A DNA stretch of 64,000 nt from Pinus tabuliformis (Eukaryota > Streptophyta > Pinopsida > Pinales > Pinaceae): assembly GCA_031772625.1 (NCBI GenBank), contig CM062804.1:1022921208-1022985207 (forward strand), written 5' to 3'. The notes below the pieces were generated by a model. That model did not search any database and had not been told where the DNA came from. It saw nothing but the letters and a program-made list of their open reading frames with translations. A program made the position numbers and the translations under genes. Below, one piece after another: positions 33,500-47,601 of the stretch; the stretch's first letter is position 1, and every line of letters starts with the position of its first letter.

Positions 33500-34740
33500 G
33501 TTCTTGAAAGACTCTCGAACTAGATTTATGACTATATTACCATAAAAGTTAATACAGCGTCAACATTGATTATAAAAGACCACACCAATTTATGACCTAC
33601 CCAACCCATCTCAACACCCACTGACCCAAAACAGAAAAATAAAAAATATAATTACTCTTTCATTAGGATTCTTATTAGTCCCTATTGTCCAAGCATGGAC
33701 TATAGTAATCGGAAATGGGCACTTCAGCATTATTAGTGCTACTTTTACTCCTTGCTTATCAACTATAAACGAAGTTTGTAGAGACATATTGATAAATCAT
33801 GTTATTTGGCCTTTTCCCGAGAACCGAAGCTAATCTCGAAGCTAAAGCATAAGTTATATTTGTGTTTGCATGATATTTTCAAACTGGTAAAAATACTAAC
33901 TAATCTAATGTTGGCATTAGTTCGATGGCACTAAATGTTAGCTCTGCTATTTTGGATTTCCATGGGCTGCATGGTATAATAGAGTAATAGAGGCTCCATC
34001 GAGGAACTATCAGCCCTGCTTGTATGCCACGGTACACCTGCCAGCTTCTATGCCTGCCACTCCTGCCTTCCACAACATCCAGGTGCCATCTCTTATGTTT
34101 GCATGTAAGGAGGTTTCCATTAGGTGTCCATTGAATGGATGAAGACATTGAATGGATTATGCGTGCACTTAGCATTAGTGTTCCTAAGTTTCTCATAGGC
34201 TATCGATGCAACTTCCTTCATGGCGCTTGCTTCACTGGCAGCTACGTCCTTGGTATTCCTACTATCCATTTCTTCCAATTAAAAATTTCTTTTCTGTCTC
34301 TTATTTTTTTCCTTTTCTTCTAAGTCTAGGCACCAGTGACATACATTTAAGCTCTCTGATTCCAACTGATCAGAGTACACTTTGTTGCAATATCTGCAAG
34401 AGTGGTGGCATATGAACAAAGAAGAAAAATAGTGTATCATATCCATGCAGAGAAAAGAATATTAGACGCTATGATTCTTGAAATTGTTGTGGAACAGAGA
34501 CTCACATATGTGTTGAAATTGAAATTGCTGTGAAACAGAGACTCATGTGTTGAAGTCGGTGGTTGCATCTGTGGAATCATGCTAGAGTTTTCCTTGTTAG
34601 TTTGATCTGGTGTAATGCATCTGGTTCAAGTTGGTTGTGCTTATGGTCTTACCCGGTGGATTTTAGAGCCTGCTCGGCGTAGGGCTAGCTTAGTATTTGA
34701 AAGAGAAATCCGTGTTCAAATTTCCCAGTAGTGACTCTGT
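33500..34740. other. Intergenic, no gene supported
   Basis: The short ORFs on both strands (for example 33900-34196 minus, 34135-34323 plus) have no family features. A pyrimidine-rich stretch ends at 34755 in front of the exon-like block described next. Confidence 0.4.
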
Positions 34741-34755
34741 TGTTTCTTGTCTCAG

Positions 34756-34995
34756 AACATATCAACAGCAACCCGACTTGGTGGAAAACTGTTTCGGCCA
34801 AAACATATCAGCAAAGTGAAAAATACTTCCCTGGACTCGGCAGACGATCTCTCAGAACTAGGCTCCTGTCCCCAGTGCATGCAAAGTGGAAGTGTCTTTA
34901 ACTCAAGCTCCCCCTCTGTGGTGAGATACAATGAACAAGGTGAGACTTCAAACCTCAATGGTGAGGGAACATGTAATACATGCAACAAATTTTAA
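34756..34995 (+). other. Exon-like open block, unknown protein
   Basis: TGTTTCTTGTCTCAG immediately precedes it, a good acceptor. From there an 79-codon frame is open to a TAA at 34993. The wording is hydrophilic, with CPQC and CNTC cysteine pairs at the middle and end. It may be the last exon of a lost gene. I do not recognise the family, and no upstream exon was found. Confidence 0.3.
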
Positions 34996-35148
34996 TAAGT
35001 GTTATCTCTCGTGTCAAAATGGCTAGGTTATTAGTCGGGCTCAGACTTCGCAGAGCACCTACTAACCTGTAAGCGTTATACCTACCATGAAACCTGCATT
35101 ATATTCCACCTTATTTCTCTACTGCTCTTCGACCTGGCTTGGCTAGCT

Positions 35149-35290
35149 CTTCTGCCCTGCGTCTGGTTTCCATCCTTCTATAAGTGCGATTGCCCAATAC
35201 GCATGCAAATTACTTGAGGGATCTTCTGCCCCGCATCTGGTTTCCATCCTTTTTGTAACTCAGAGAAAATTACTTGAGGGATCTCAAATT
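35149..35290. repeat. Short tandem repeat (about 70 bp, two copies)
   Basis: CTTCTGCCC(T/C)GC(G/A)TCTGGTTTCCATCC and AAATTACTTGAGGGATCT each occur twice in the same order. Confidence 0.85.
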
Positions 35291-35504
35291 TTTCTAGTAA
35301 AGAGCTGATGCCCAGCACAGTAGCAAATCATTGATGCCCAGCGCCTACCTTCTTCAACCGGCCCCTCCCTTATTTCTTATCTAGCTCAAGCATGCTTTCA
35401 TTTTAGCTAGCCTACACCCCTGGGTTCTACAACGTGAGCATGATCCAGTTGCCATCAATAGATATCACCGTGTCAAATAGTGATATGTAAGCATGTTGGG
35501 GCTC

Positions 35505-35662
35505 ATCATTGATAGATACGTGGTTGTAACATGGGCCAACTTTTACATTTTAATTCATATTTAATTAAATTAATATAGTTCCTTTAATATACGTGGCTGT
35601 AACATGGGCCAGATTTTATATTTTAATTCATATTTAATTAAATCAATATATTTCCTTTAATA
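35505..35662. repeat. About 78 bp tandem repeat, two copies
   Basis: Two neighbouring units share TACGTGG(T/C)TGTAACATGGGCC and TTTTAATTCATATTTAATTAAAT. Both are AT-rich at the end. Confidence 0.9.
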
Positions 35663-36551
35663 ACTAGTTAAATGTAACAATTATCACCATGCACTCTGCC
35701 CGATATTAGATTTCGGATGCATTACAGGGTCTCCCGGCCACATGCGTTAAGTTTATACATGCACTCTGCCAGATGTATTACAGGATCTCGTCACCACATG
35801 CTCTGGCCAACATGATATTCTGGTATGCCAATGTCGATGGCCTAATATACCGAAAAATGATGGGATAATTCCCATTTGTTAACAAAATTTTTGGAACATT
35901 AGGTATCAGGGGTTCTGCATATTTCAATGAAGTGCCAATCTTCAACTCGGTCGAGTACTAATAAATCATTTTTACAGGTTGACTGTTCTATACAATGGGT
36001 GTACATCCTACAAGATGCAAAGTAAGTTTTCCATTCTTTCACGCTTCTGTGTCTTTTAAATTCTGTTGTTTATGGAACCCATGTGTGAAAACCTCACCCT
36101 TGAAGTAGATTTTCATGCGTCTTAACGAGTCTGTCCTTGGCCGTCTCCACACTTCGATAGATGAATGGAGGTACAACATAGCCTTCCTTCCATCTATTGA
36201 ATATGCATCTTGGGTGCCTGCTGATGTAGCCCCTACCTAAACTGGTCTAAATCCGCTTAGTATAGGCCATACCCCTTCGTATCTAAAATTACATTTAGGT
36301 GTAAAATGGGCGGTTCCTAAATGGTTAGGGTAGTCGGCATCCTCACTTTTGTATCTGCGATTCCACAACAAAATAATTTGTGAATAAGAATTTCAATCAA
36401 GGGAACGATCATGGATGATTTTATTATTAATAGTCCAGGAAACCATAACTTTAGGAATTGGATAAAACAGTATACAATGTCAATTATATCCTTTTAATGA
36501 TCTCTTTTTCACAATCATCAACAAATTACCCTCAAAAAGTCCAGAAAATTA

Positions 36552-37715
<1,164 letters not shown>

Positions 37716-37798
37716 TTTCCTTTCTGCCCAAACAAACAAACTTACTTTTGCCTGTCGCGTTGGTGTTGTAGGAGGCAGAGATGGATCCTTGATTTATA

Positions 37799-38455
37799 TT
37801 ATACTTCCTTTGAAATTTCCTTGAGTGAATGATGTTGAATTGCTTGTTGATGTAGAATCGTTTTTGATATCTTGACATAGGGTTTGATATCTTGAAAATC
37901 TTCTCCACAGAGTTTGGGATTGCCTATAAATGCCTCTATGAATTTACTCAAGCTACTGGGGACTGTTCCAAACAGTTGATTGTTTGATAGATTTAGGAAA
38001 CTAAACGTAAGGTTGGCTAAAGATGCAAGGACTTTACCCTTGAGTTGATTTCTGGATAGATCAAGGTATCTGAGGTTTTGGAGATCACCCATTTGCATAG
38101 GTATTTCACCAGAATTATCTTTTCCTTTCAAGTTAAGCTTTGTAAGTTGTTTCAGAGACCCAATACTCGACGAAATGTTACCAAAAAGTAAATTTACTTG
38201 CAAACCCAATACATCAAGATTATGTAACCCATAAAGTGCATCTGGTATACTTCCTGAAAATTTATTATTGCTAGCATTGAAAACAGATAAAAGCCCTACC
38301 TTGGCAATCTCAGATGGAAGCTTACCTGAAAATCTATTACAGTCAATTTGTAGGTTAGATAAATTTCTAGCATTGCCAACATCTTTAGAAATGCTTCCTT
38401 CAAAGTTGTTAGAACTGAGATGTAGCAGCAAAACTCTTGCCAATCCCCATTCCAA
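37799..38455 (-). pseudogene. LRR receptor-like kinase, C-terminal LRR part of ectodomain only
   Basis: This 218-codon frame holds at least six plant extracellular LRRs of the LxxLxLxxNxFSGxIPxxIG type (LSSNNFEGSISKDVG, NKFSGSIPDALYGL, NQLKGKVLASL, NLSNNQLFGTVPSSL) and ends with the FIGNPKLCGED cap typical of LRR kinases of subfamily XI. The transmembrane helix and kinase that should follow are missing: the sequence runs at once toward ADH exon 1, 84 bp away on the same strand. The N-terminal signal and earlier repeats are missing too. It is a fragment, open but not a functional receptor. Confidence 0.8.
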
Positions 38456-38459
38456 AATA

Positions 38460-41400
38460 AAAAATCAGTTTTTTTACCTTAATCTTTGCTATTCCAAAAT
38501 ATTTCAGAAATCAAAATAAACCCTGCAAATAAAAATGCAAAAAAATTAGCCTACCTAGAAGTATGTTCTCTTTTGCAATGCATTTATGCTAAAAGGAAAT
38601 GAAATGCAAAAAAACAGGGTGATATTGCATATGAAAATAAATGGATAAAAAACAGGGTGACTAGAGAACTTAACTAGTGAAACAGTTGAAAATGGTTCTA
38701 TCAAAGCCGCGCCTCTGCTCCAGCTCGCCATTTTCTTTTACTTGCATCATAATGTGTGCTCAAGTTGGAGATTGAATTATTAGCGCCATGTTTCAAGCCT
38801 TTTGATCTTCGTTGGACAGACACAAATCGGAGGTATGCTCTAATCCATAAGGATGGTTGATTGGATTGTTATCGATCCGTGTCGCATATGAATGAAAATG
38901 ATGAGGCTTCATTGGGTTGAAAAAGATTTGATCTTGAATGCGAGATGCCAGCAAAATGATCGGTCAGAGGTGCGTGCAGATCAATGTATACCCATTGCCA
39001 GAAGAATTTTGTCATCTGTGTTCCTTGAAATGAATTATTGTTCAAACATGAAATTGGTATCTGAAATCCATAAAGAGTTTAATAACTGTTGTTTTGAATA
39101 CTTGACAAACCTCCAAGAAATGGATTTGTTCTCTAATTTGGGAACTTGACGAATCTTCAATTTGAATAACTTTATGAATCTTCAAACACATGACTTCTCC
39201 TCGAGTTTGAAGATGCTTCCAAATGCTTTCACAATGAAATTTAATTTAATATATGGCAAGTCTATGTATAATGAAATTTCATAGTTTTCATGATTCCATA
39301 TTTTTTAAAATGAAATTTAATTTGACATAGAACGAATCTATCCATAATGGAATTTGGATGTGGACAAATATCTAACTCGTTTGGATGAAATGGTAAAAGA
39401 TTTTGAAGAAACAGAGTTGTTTTATTAACACAATTCAAGATCTATGCACAGTAGTTGTACTCCACTTTGCAGATGATTCAAATTTTTTGATAATGGTATC
39501 TAACTTGATACAATATAACGGAATTTAATGTGCCACTTTGCAGATGCATCCACATATTTTTTGAAGATGGAATTTAATTTGATATGGGGCACGTCTATGT
39601 GCAATGGAATTCAATGCAATTTTTTACAAATTGACCATGGAGTTGCATAAAGAGAAGGATAGAAAATAGGGGCATGTGGGTGGAAACCCTACTCATTGTT
39701 TGGATGTTTGGAGTCGTAGGAAAATACAAAGAGGGACATATGGATGAAAATCTCTACTATTGCTGCTAACTCTTTGAGACATGATTTCTTATGGTGATCC
39801 AGGGATGCGCTAGGTTGGATTGTGTTGAACCCTTCAGGTGGTTGAAGGGATAACCTTTAAGATGGAATGTGCTGAACACTTGAGGTAGTTGGAGAAATTT
39901 GAAGGCTCTGGCTGCTACAAACTGGAGATGGTTGAAGGGATAACCTTTAAAATGGAATGTGCTGAACACTTGAGGCAGTTGGAGAAAGTTGAAGGCTCTG
40001 GCTGCCCCAAACTGGAGACGCAGTAATGTATTGGGAGAGCATACGAGTCATATGTGGTATAAAATGAATTGCATCCTACAATACTGTAATGTCCATTACT
40101 ATGTATTTCATTTTTCCAACACTAATTGTTCAGCACAATCTCTCCATGTGAAAACAAAGTACTATTTAGTTTAAATTTTATTTATTCACCCATGTTGATG
40201 ATGATCTTTTCATTATACTCCTAGTGTTTTATGATGGTTGATTTTGAGAGAATGTCAATATTTTTACTTCGGTCCTACTTCTAATTTAATAGTTATGGAC
40301 AATGAAAGATGGGCCACCATGCGTTGTTTTGATAGTATAGACAGACTGTTTTCATACGGTTTGGTTATGGATAATGAGAGATGTGCTGCCACAAATTGTT
40401 CTCATGGTAGATACTGTCTATTTGCAAATATCCACCATTTTCATGGTATAGTTTGACATTTCAAGCCCAAAGTTGTTACATAAATGCATTTCCAGACTAA
40501 AACACCAAAAATTAACATTGAAAAACAATTGCAATCTAGCAACGTTATACTAGTTACAAAAAAAAAGGAAGGGAACTAGGAAGCCAGTAAACAATAGAAG
40601 CCATATTTGGGAACTGGGAAGCCAGTAAACAATAGATGCCATATTTTGTTTTTTATCCAAGTTGAAAGATATTGTATGAAATCATGACACACATGGTTCT
40701 TTTTGTCTTCGCCTAGTCCACATAGTTAACCAGGTATCCCATGGAGTTGCAAATTTGTATTTTCCAGATTCATTTGTCCTTTAAAAATTTCTCTTATCCA
40801 TCGCTATTTACAATTTTCTAAAAAAAACTCTTGGGAGTTGAAAGTAAGGGCTTTTGTAATTTCAAATATTAAAGTTTTCAATTTTAAATTATTAATGGTT
40901 TCCTTCCATATAAAATTATAATGATAGTGATCTCTGAACATCCTTCTTGATCAAGTCATGTTAAGGTTACCTTTATGATATTTATTAAAGTTCAGTTTGA
41001 TAGATCCTTATAATGTGTTCGGAACTCTATCCTTGGGGAGTGGAACATGAACTCTGTAAGGGCCATTTCAACTTTAGTGTGTTACTCTAAAATTTCTGTA
41101 CCTTATTTTCTCTTCAACTAAAAAATTGGTTCCAATATATGAAGTTGAAGCTCCTGGATTTAAATTTTCAAAATATGATTTCAACTTCTAAGAAATGAAA
41201 TTGAAGCTCCTAGAATACAATTTTCTTTGGATCCCAACTGCATGCTACTATCGCTGGAATAACATTCGCACATAATTTTTTTCCAACATGTTGTATTTGC
41301 CTTTTTGCATAAGAAAATGGAAGGAAATATATGCATGTATTTTTAAGTCAAAATTAAAATAACCATAAACAACACCATGAAACTTCTTGTAAATTACAAA

Positions 41401-42300
41401 TACGACTATTCAATAGATAACATATCTCAGTAGAAAAAACCAAGTGTAGAGGGATATTGTTTCCACCCAGATGTAGAAATCCCAAAGGCTCACCACAAGT
41501 TCAAGGCGAAAATGTGATAATGGAAAACTCTCCCAAAAACAACAACAATGTGAAATCCAAATCCAAAATAAATGAGCATCAGAATATTTCATTACAACGA
41601 AATAGATCCCAATTATGTCTCTGTAAAAGAAGGGCATCAATTCATAAAGTAATCAATCAATCCCTTGCTGTACTTAGCCATCGGCAAGGAAAGAGAAATG
41701 TTGTTCCTATACAATGAAAAAAAGCCCCCTGAATCCCAAAATATTGTGATATCCATCACCACTTGAAATGAACTGCAATGAATCCCAGTAGATAAATCTG
41801 TATCATATGAAATGACTTGCAATTAATCCCAAAAAATTGTGATATCCATTGTCATATCTTTCGCGAGGGAAATGTGTATTGTCATATGAAATAATTTGCA
41901 GTGAATCCCACAATATTGTGATGTTCATTATCATCTATGTCGTTTTGCCAATGCTACTTGTCTGGTTGAGCACAATCTCTTTTTGTTAATTCACTTTATT
42001 TTTCATTCATTCATCCATGGTGAAGATGATCCATGTTAATCTTTTTACTTCTGTAGTGCTAATTTTATATTATAGTTATGGGTAACGAGAGATGAGCCAC
42101 CATATATTGTTTTCATAGTATGGACAGACTGTTTTCATAATATTGAGTGTTCTTATAATGACGCTGATACTCTTAGAATTTGTCTTCCAGGAAGAGGAGG
42201 TTGAAGTGTAGACTTTAGAGTTAGGCTTCTCTCCATCCTCGTCTTTCTCAGTAATAAAAAATTTCAAAATTTACATTAAAATTATAAAATACTTGTAATG
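38460..42300. other. Intergenic region made of worn repeats
   Basis: No gene was found. 38880-39640 has recurring words such as GAAATTTAATTTGATATGG. 40040-40400 and 41880-42145 are a diverged direct pair (shared GAGCCACCAT, ATAGTATGGACAGACTG and TTCAGCACAATCTCT). 41740-41910 has three rough copies of CCCAAAATATTGTGATATCCAT with TCATATGAAATGA. Confidence 0.5.
39838..40020 (+). repeat. 90 bp (30-codon) in-frame tandem repeat
   Basis: Two units start GGTTGAAGGGATAACC, exactly 90 bp apart. In one frame each reads EGITFKMECAEHLR, then LEK, then EGSGC-KLE. The period is a whole number of codons and the Leu/Cys spacing recalls LRRs of plant resistance proteins. The first unit has a TAG where the second has CAG. 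Confidence 0.6.
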
Positions 42301-42399
42301 TTATTGAGGCACCCCAATTTGAAGCAGTGGATCTAGACTGTAAGAATCTGCAGGAACAGTGCTGCCGCGCCACCTGACAGAAGATAAGTTTGTAATGTC

Positions 42400-42576
42400 A
42401 GGTAATAGACATGTGTTCATGAAGTTAATCTGTTCTAATAAATAGCACCGAAGATAACGTGCAGAGAAGGATTTGATCTGATAGATGAAATAAAAGCTTT
42501 GTTGGAGAACAGATGCAGAGGAATCGTCTCCTCTGCTGATGTTCTCATATTGGCTACTCATGCTGCAGTTGCACTG
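42400..42576 (+). pseudogene. Class III peroxidase exon fragment
   Basis: From 42429 the frame reads SVLINSTEDN. After a short deletion with frame change it continues from 42469 as GFDLIDEIKALLENRCRGIV, SSADVLILATHAAVAL, ending at 42576 on a GTAAGC donor. This is the conserved peroxidase stretch around the normal GFEVIDxIK and VSCADILALAARD motifs, and the donor is at a usual peroxidase intron position. The Cys of VSCAD is Ser here and the usual Arg-Asp is replaced. Family members are secreted haem enzymes that oxidise phenolics with hydrogen peroxide. The preceding distal-His region is badly damaged and the next exon is absent. Confidence 0.7.
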
Positions 42577-42800
42577 GTAAGCTGTCAATATCAAATATCT
42601 TCCTAAAAAACAATGAATTTAGATGCAAAGGCAATATTTACAACTGGAGAAATGTTTTTCCAGTTCAACCTTTTAACAAGAACAACTTCTCAATTTTGTT
42701 ACTTTTGTTCTTTCTCTTTACGTTCAACATGGGGAGGACATGGACATCCATCCTAGTTATTTTCGAACCTGCAGAGAAAAGACTAATTTTCTTTTAAAAA

Positions 42801-43022
42801 AATGGACTGAGAATTGGGATGGGACAAATTGGTCATCCTAATGTTGTCACACTGAATGTTATTCATGAAGATGCAAATACTTTGTATCTTGTGGGGAAGC
42901 TATGCTCCGGGGGACGCCTGATCGATGACATGTCCAAAAACGGATGCTACTCTCAGCATTATGCTGCAGAATTGATCAAAAACTTAATTGCCACTGAAAA
43001 ATCAAAAGAGTACCATCAGTCG
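42801..43022 (+). pseudogene. Protein kinase fragment (CDPK/CAMK-like)
   Basis: The frame reads GQIGHPNVVTLNVIHED, then TLYLVGKLCSGGRLIDDM, then GCYSQHYAAELIKNL. This is the N-lobe to hinge segment of a calcium-dependent-type Ser/Thr kinase, where LGHPNVV, LVMELCSGGELFD and YSExxAAxLI are expected. It stops near YHQS before a GTAAAT that may be an old donor. The glycine loop, catalytic loop and activation segment are missing. It is an isolated exon-sized piece 225 bp after the peroxidase piece, on the same strand. Confidence 0.7.
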
Positions 43023-43649
43023 GTAAATGATATATGTTGATGAGTAACAGTGAACAACGACATGCTTTCAAAATTATGTGTATAAGAAGATCTTTATATT
43101 AGATTGCCACCAGCATCTCTTGCTTGAGCCTTTTAATTTTCTAAGTCTTTTTGCTCAGCTTCAACTCCAACTCCATTTCATTTTTGATAGTGGACTCGTT
43201 TTGAATGTTGGCTTATAATTGAAATGCTTTTGTTGCATTCTGGTATCACAAAGCAAAGTCCTGGCAAGGAAACAAGGACAGAAGTACTGCGTAGAGGTGT
43301 ATATTTCCTTTCCTCTATCCAATAGAGGGGCACTTTTTTTTGTGTCGCCTGATGTGAGATTTTAGCCCTTGGGCCCTGAACTCGTAACATTTTATGGAAT
43401 CAAACTTAATACCATTTTTAATGTGAAGGAAAAAGAGGATTTACAGTTTATGTTTTTGTTTGGTGCTTCTTATTATGTGAGCAACTTGTGTTTCAGCCCT
43501 TTTATATATTCTTATGCATATCATATCTCTCTTATAATTGGAGACCTTTTCCAGCCATTAATTCTTGCTTGCTTTTCCAACAGCTAAAGTTTTGGAAGAT
43601 GGAACTTCAATAACAAGGTATTTGTCTTTTAAAAAGTTTTGCAAAATCT

Positions 43650-44540
43650 GATAGCAAGTTGGTGAGAGTCAGATTGTTGAATGGTCTGTTTAACAACAGT
43701 CATGGGTGCAACGCATTGAGATGCTACTTACACATATATGCACATATATGTATCAGGGTCTGAATAGTGGAGACATGTAGAGCTAGAATATTGAGCTGCC
43801 TTTGATGAAGAGTTTACCATTTTGAGGTCTCATGTTTACCATGCCTTATCCTTCAATTGTTTCCTTAATAAATACTGAGTAGTGATAATAAACTGATAGG
43901 TATTTTCTACTGAGCATGCATTTTCTCTTGAAAATAGAACAAAATGATGCCCGAAATACCAAAATATCTTGGATAAGTGCCATATCCTAACCATTTAATA
44001 TGCTATAATCATTCATCAAAACATCCCTTGAAATCTTGGAAAAGTAAACTGAAAACAACTCTACATAAGGTACCATTTCCTAGCCATGCAATCATTCATC
44101 ATGATTACACTTGAATCAGCTTAGGGTTAGATTCTATAATTGGTAAAAATATCGCTCAAGTACTTAGCAGGAGGCCAAGTTATATGTATATGTGTGACCA
44201 TATCATTGTCATATTTCAGGTGTACCTTACATTACAGAGCAGAAATAGCAACTCTGCCATTACAACCAGCTATTTCAAGTAACATACCATACACAGATTT
44301 GAGGTAAAACCCGTGTAAAGATGCATGACAGGGTGGCACAGAGTAGGGAATAATTCTAATCAAAGGAAACATTCCCATTGTCATACAGTGAACTGATATG
44401 TTGCTAATACTATGCACAATTTTCTTTAGTACAAGCATGGTGAGGCAAATGCAAAAAACAAGTGAGAACAATCAGATTGCTATGGGGCTGGCCTGTATGC
44501 TGCCCCTAGCATCTACAAAATACATACAACATCCTCTATA
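43650..44540. repeat. Diverged upstream copy of the 44693-45720 segment
   Basis: Long matches in the same order include AGCAAGTTGGTGAGAGTC, the GGGTCTGAATAGTGGAGACATG stretch, and CATTACAGAGCAGAAATAGC. A 150 bp piece without a counterpart separates the two copies. This pair is older than the 2.4 kb duplication that follows. Confidence 0.85.
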
Positions 44541-44692
44541 CCAAGTATATGATAACTTTTGGCAACCCTCTGACCATAGAATCAATCAAATGGAGTGTCA
44601 TCCACATTTCTTACTAAGAAGCAACCACCACTGGCTTCTATTAGAAGAAGACCGTCCCACTGGCTGAACATACTCCCTCAACTCATACACAG

Positions 44693-45720
44693 ATAGCAAG
44701 TTGGTGAGAGTCGGATCGCTGAATGGTCTCTTTGACAACAGTCATGGGTGCAATGCATTGAGATGCTACTTACACATATATTCAGATATATATATCAGGG
44801 TCTAAATAGTGGAGACATGTAGAGCCAGAATACTGAGCCCCCTGTAATGAAGATTTTACCGAAGAGTTTACCATTTTGAGGGCTCATGTTTACCATGCCT
44901 TATCCTTCAATTGTTTCCTTAATAAATACTTAGTAGTGACAATAAACTGATAGGTGCATTCTACTGAGCATGCATTTGCTCTTGAAAATAGAACAAAATC
45001 ATGCCCGAAATACCAAAATATCTTGGATAAGCAAGCTGAAATACTGAGCAGTGTCAATAAACTGATAGGTCTCTTCCACTGAGCATGCATTTTCTCTTGA
45101 AAATAAAACAAAATCATGCCCCAAATACCAAAATATCTTAGATAAGTGCCATATCCTAACCATTTAATATGCTATAATCATTCATCAAAACATCCCTTGA
45201 AATCTTGGAAAAGTAAACTGAAAACAACTCTATAGAAGGTACCATTTCCCAGCCATGCAATCATTCATCATGATTACACTTGAATGAGCTTAGGGTTAGA
45301 TTCTATAATTGGTAAAAATTTCCCTCTAAGTACTTGGCACGAGGCCAAGTTCTACGTATATGTGTAACCATATATCATTGTCAGATTTCAGGTGTACCTT
45401 ACATTACAGAGCAGAAATAGCAACTCTTCCATTACAACCAGCTATTTTAAGTAACATATCATACTCAGATTTGAGGTAAAACCCGTGTAAAGATGCATGA
45501 TAGGGTAGCACAGAGTAGGGAATAATTCTAATTGAAGGAAACATTCCCATTGTCATACAATAAACTGAAATGTTGCCAATATTATGCACAAGTTTCTTTA
45601 GTACAAGCATGGTGAGGCAAATGCAGGAAACAAGTGAGAACAATCAGATTGCTATGGGGCTGGCACGTATGCTGCCCCTAGCATCTACAAAATACATACA
45701 ACATCCTCTATACCAGGTAA
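44693..45720. repeat. Second copy of the 43650-44540 segment
   Basis: In addition to the match, it carries its own internal duplication of about 110 bp (44936-45031 and 45046-45147, sharing AATAAACTGATAGGT and GAGCATGCATTT). Its right part belongs to the 2.4 kb tandem unit. Confidence 0.85.
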
Positions 45721-47600
45721 ATGAGAAATTTAAGAATGATTGAGTAGAAAACAACTAAATCACTCCAGATTCCCACTGCCAAAGGCATTGGAATGAGGTG
45801 CCTATATTAACTTTTCTTAATACTTATGCATGGAAAAATACTCATTATAGACAAAGGATCATGGGATTGCTATGCTGAGCTCTGTATGAACCCTACAAAT
45901 TTGGCATTATCTTTTTTTTTTCTACAATTGAGAATCTTGGGCATTCCAAAGAGGATAAGTAGGAATTATCGAATTTAGAAATAGTCCATAAATACAACCA
46001 TGAAGGCCATTATTAAAATAAGGACATTAAGAATTGTTTGTTGCTTCATTAACATCATATTTTCATAGCCATATTTCTGCAATATTCATATTTCTTGCCA
46101 AAACATTAATTGACCACTCAATGCTAATTAAATGTGGTTGCATGTATCAATGACTGAATTCTAACTGTTGTCGCTCGTCGCAAGTGAGTCAGTCGCACCA
46201 TGTAACATCCAAAAACAGACCAAATGGAGGCCATAATAGTAGCATTTCCATGACCTTTTTGTATCATAACATTAGTAGACAAATAACTATTTCAATAAGA
46301 TGTACATGACACCTCTCCAATAAGTTAACGATGTACTACATGCAATCACCTTTTGTTAGATGCAGCTTCCTGGTTGCTCTTTGTGTAAGATGCACTTTGA
46401 TATTACTATTTTGGTAGTATTGGGGATGTTGGTTGCAAGGCCAGTGTTAAGGTTTAGATATAAGATATGCTATTTTAGCTTTAACTTTTGGAAATGCTAC
46501 CAATGACCTAATACCATGCGAGAATTATTCTTAATAATTCCTAATGTCAGCGGTGTGCAATTGCATCTCTAATGGTGAATTATGAGATCACTGTGTCCAC
46601 TTCATGCAATGAAAATGGATCGATATCTCTCCTCTTGATACAGAGATCTTTCCTCTTGATTGAGAAAGCACTTACTTTATTTAAGAGGATGAAAAGAACC
46701 ACTAAGTTAACGATGACCAATGCTCTCTACTATTAGAAAATAGGAGGTTTCTCTATAGGTAAGACCAGGAGAACTCATACAGAGGACTCTGAGGCCCCAT
46801 CACAACCCACCTCTCCATGAAATCCATGGACCATTCACAGTTTCTCATAAGAAAAACCCCGCATTGATTCCCAACCAGCTCCTTTTCTTATAAACATTTT
46901 CCTCCCATCCATGGACTATGAAATTGAAGTCCTTGTACTTCTCCAATGGGTGCTCAAATTCAATGTCTATGATCACAGCATCTGAGTCCATCCACCGTAT
47001 CCATATCCATATCAAAGGAATTTTGGCCCAGAAAGTGTACATTTTCTGATTAAGGAGGATTGTGTTGTAAAACATGTCCAAGCCATGGATCCTGTAATAA
47101 TCTTGCTTTTTCTTGAAGCACCTTAGAAGCAGATGATCCCCAATTGGGTTCTTGCAGGAATGAGGTTGTGAGCCTATCAAGACCAAGATACGAGGCCTCC
47201 CTCCTTCTCTATAGTTCTTTATATGAGGATGGGTATTCAACCATTTTTGTCTCTTGAGGTCCCAGTTTTTCACAGTGCTCCCCACAGTGTAACTAAAGTC
47301 AGAATCAGCATAGAAATTATCACAACTTTTCTCCCACTCATCCATTGATCGATACAAGGATTCCTCTTGTTTGCCATTCATTTCATGTTCATTGCTCTGA
47401 TTCTGTTGAACTCACATTTTGATTTTCTTGAGTACCATCAGTCACATTGGTATCGTCAAACCTCTGGATCCTGAAATTGCATTGTGCTGAAGATTGTTGT
47501 GCTTCAATTGTGACAGCTCTATAAGCAATTCCATAAGAGCAAATTCTCCATAAACTCCAACAAAGTACTAGAGCAACAATGACCAGTGCGAAAAACACAA
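45197..47600. repeat. Tandem segmental duplication, unit A (2.4 kb)
   Basis: It is nearly identical to 47601-50003, with substitutions and small indels well below one in twenty bases by eye. It contains GT34 copy A without its first codons. It joins unit B within ACAAAAATCTTGG. Confidence 0.92.
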
Positions 47601-47601
47601 A
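46845..47601 (-). pseudogene. GT34 xylosyl/galactosyltransferase-like, copy A, broken
   Basis: The second frame (47381-46845) has GT34 wording: RPRILVLIGSQPHSCKNPIGDHLLLR, KQDYYRIHG, FWAKIPLIW, RWMDSDAVIIDIEFEHPLEKYKDFN and HGWEENVY. WMDSDA carries the metal-binding DxD. Family members (xyloglucan xylosyltransferases, galactomannan galactosyltransferases) are Golgi type II membrane enzymes. Breaks are: about 10-15 residues missing between PLI and the DxD, a one-base frame change near 47385 between the stem and the catalytic part, and another after NAGFFL at 46845, where RNCEWSMDF continues in a shifted frame. The membrane anchor (47661-47389) is cut by the duplication junction, so its first residues come from unrelated sequence. 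Confidence 0.85.

Noticed and set aside
44581..44613. INQMECHPHF, similar to the aldo-keto reductase motif NQxECHP
   Set aside because: Only ten residues match, the surrounding frame does not, and no other exon is near. Could be chance.
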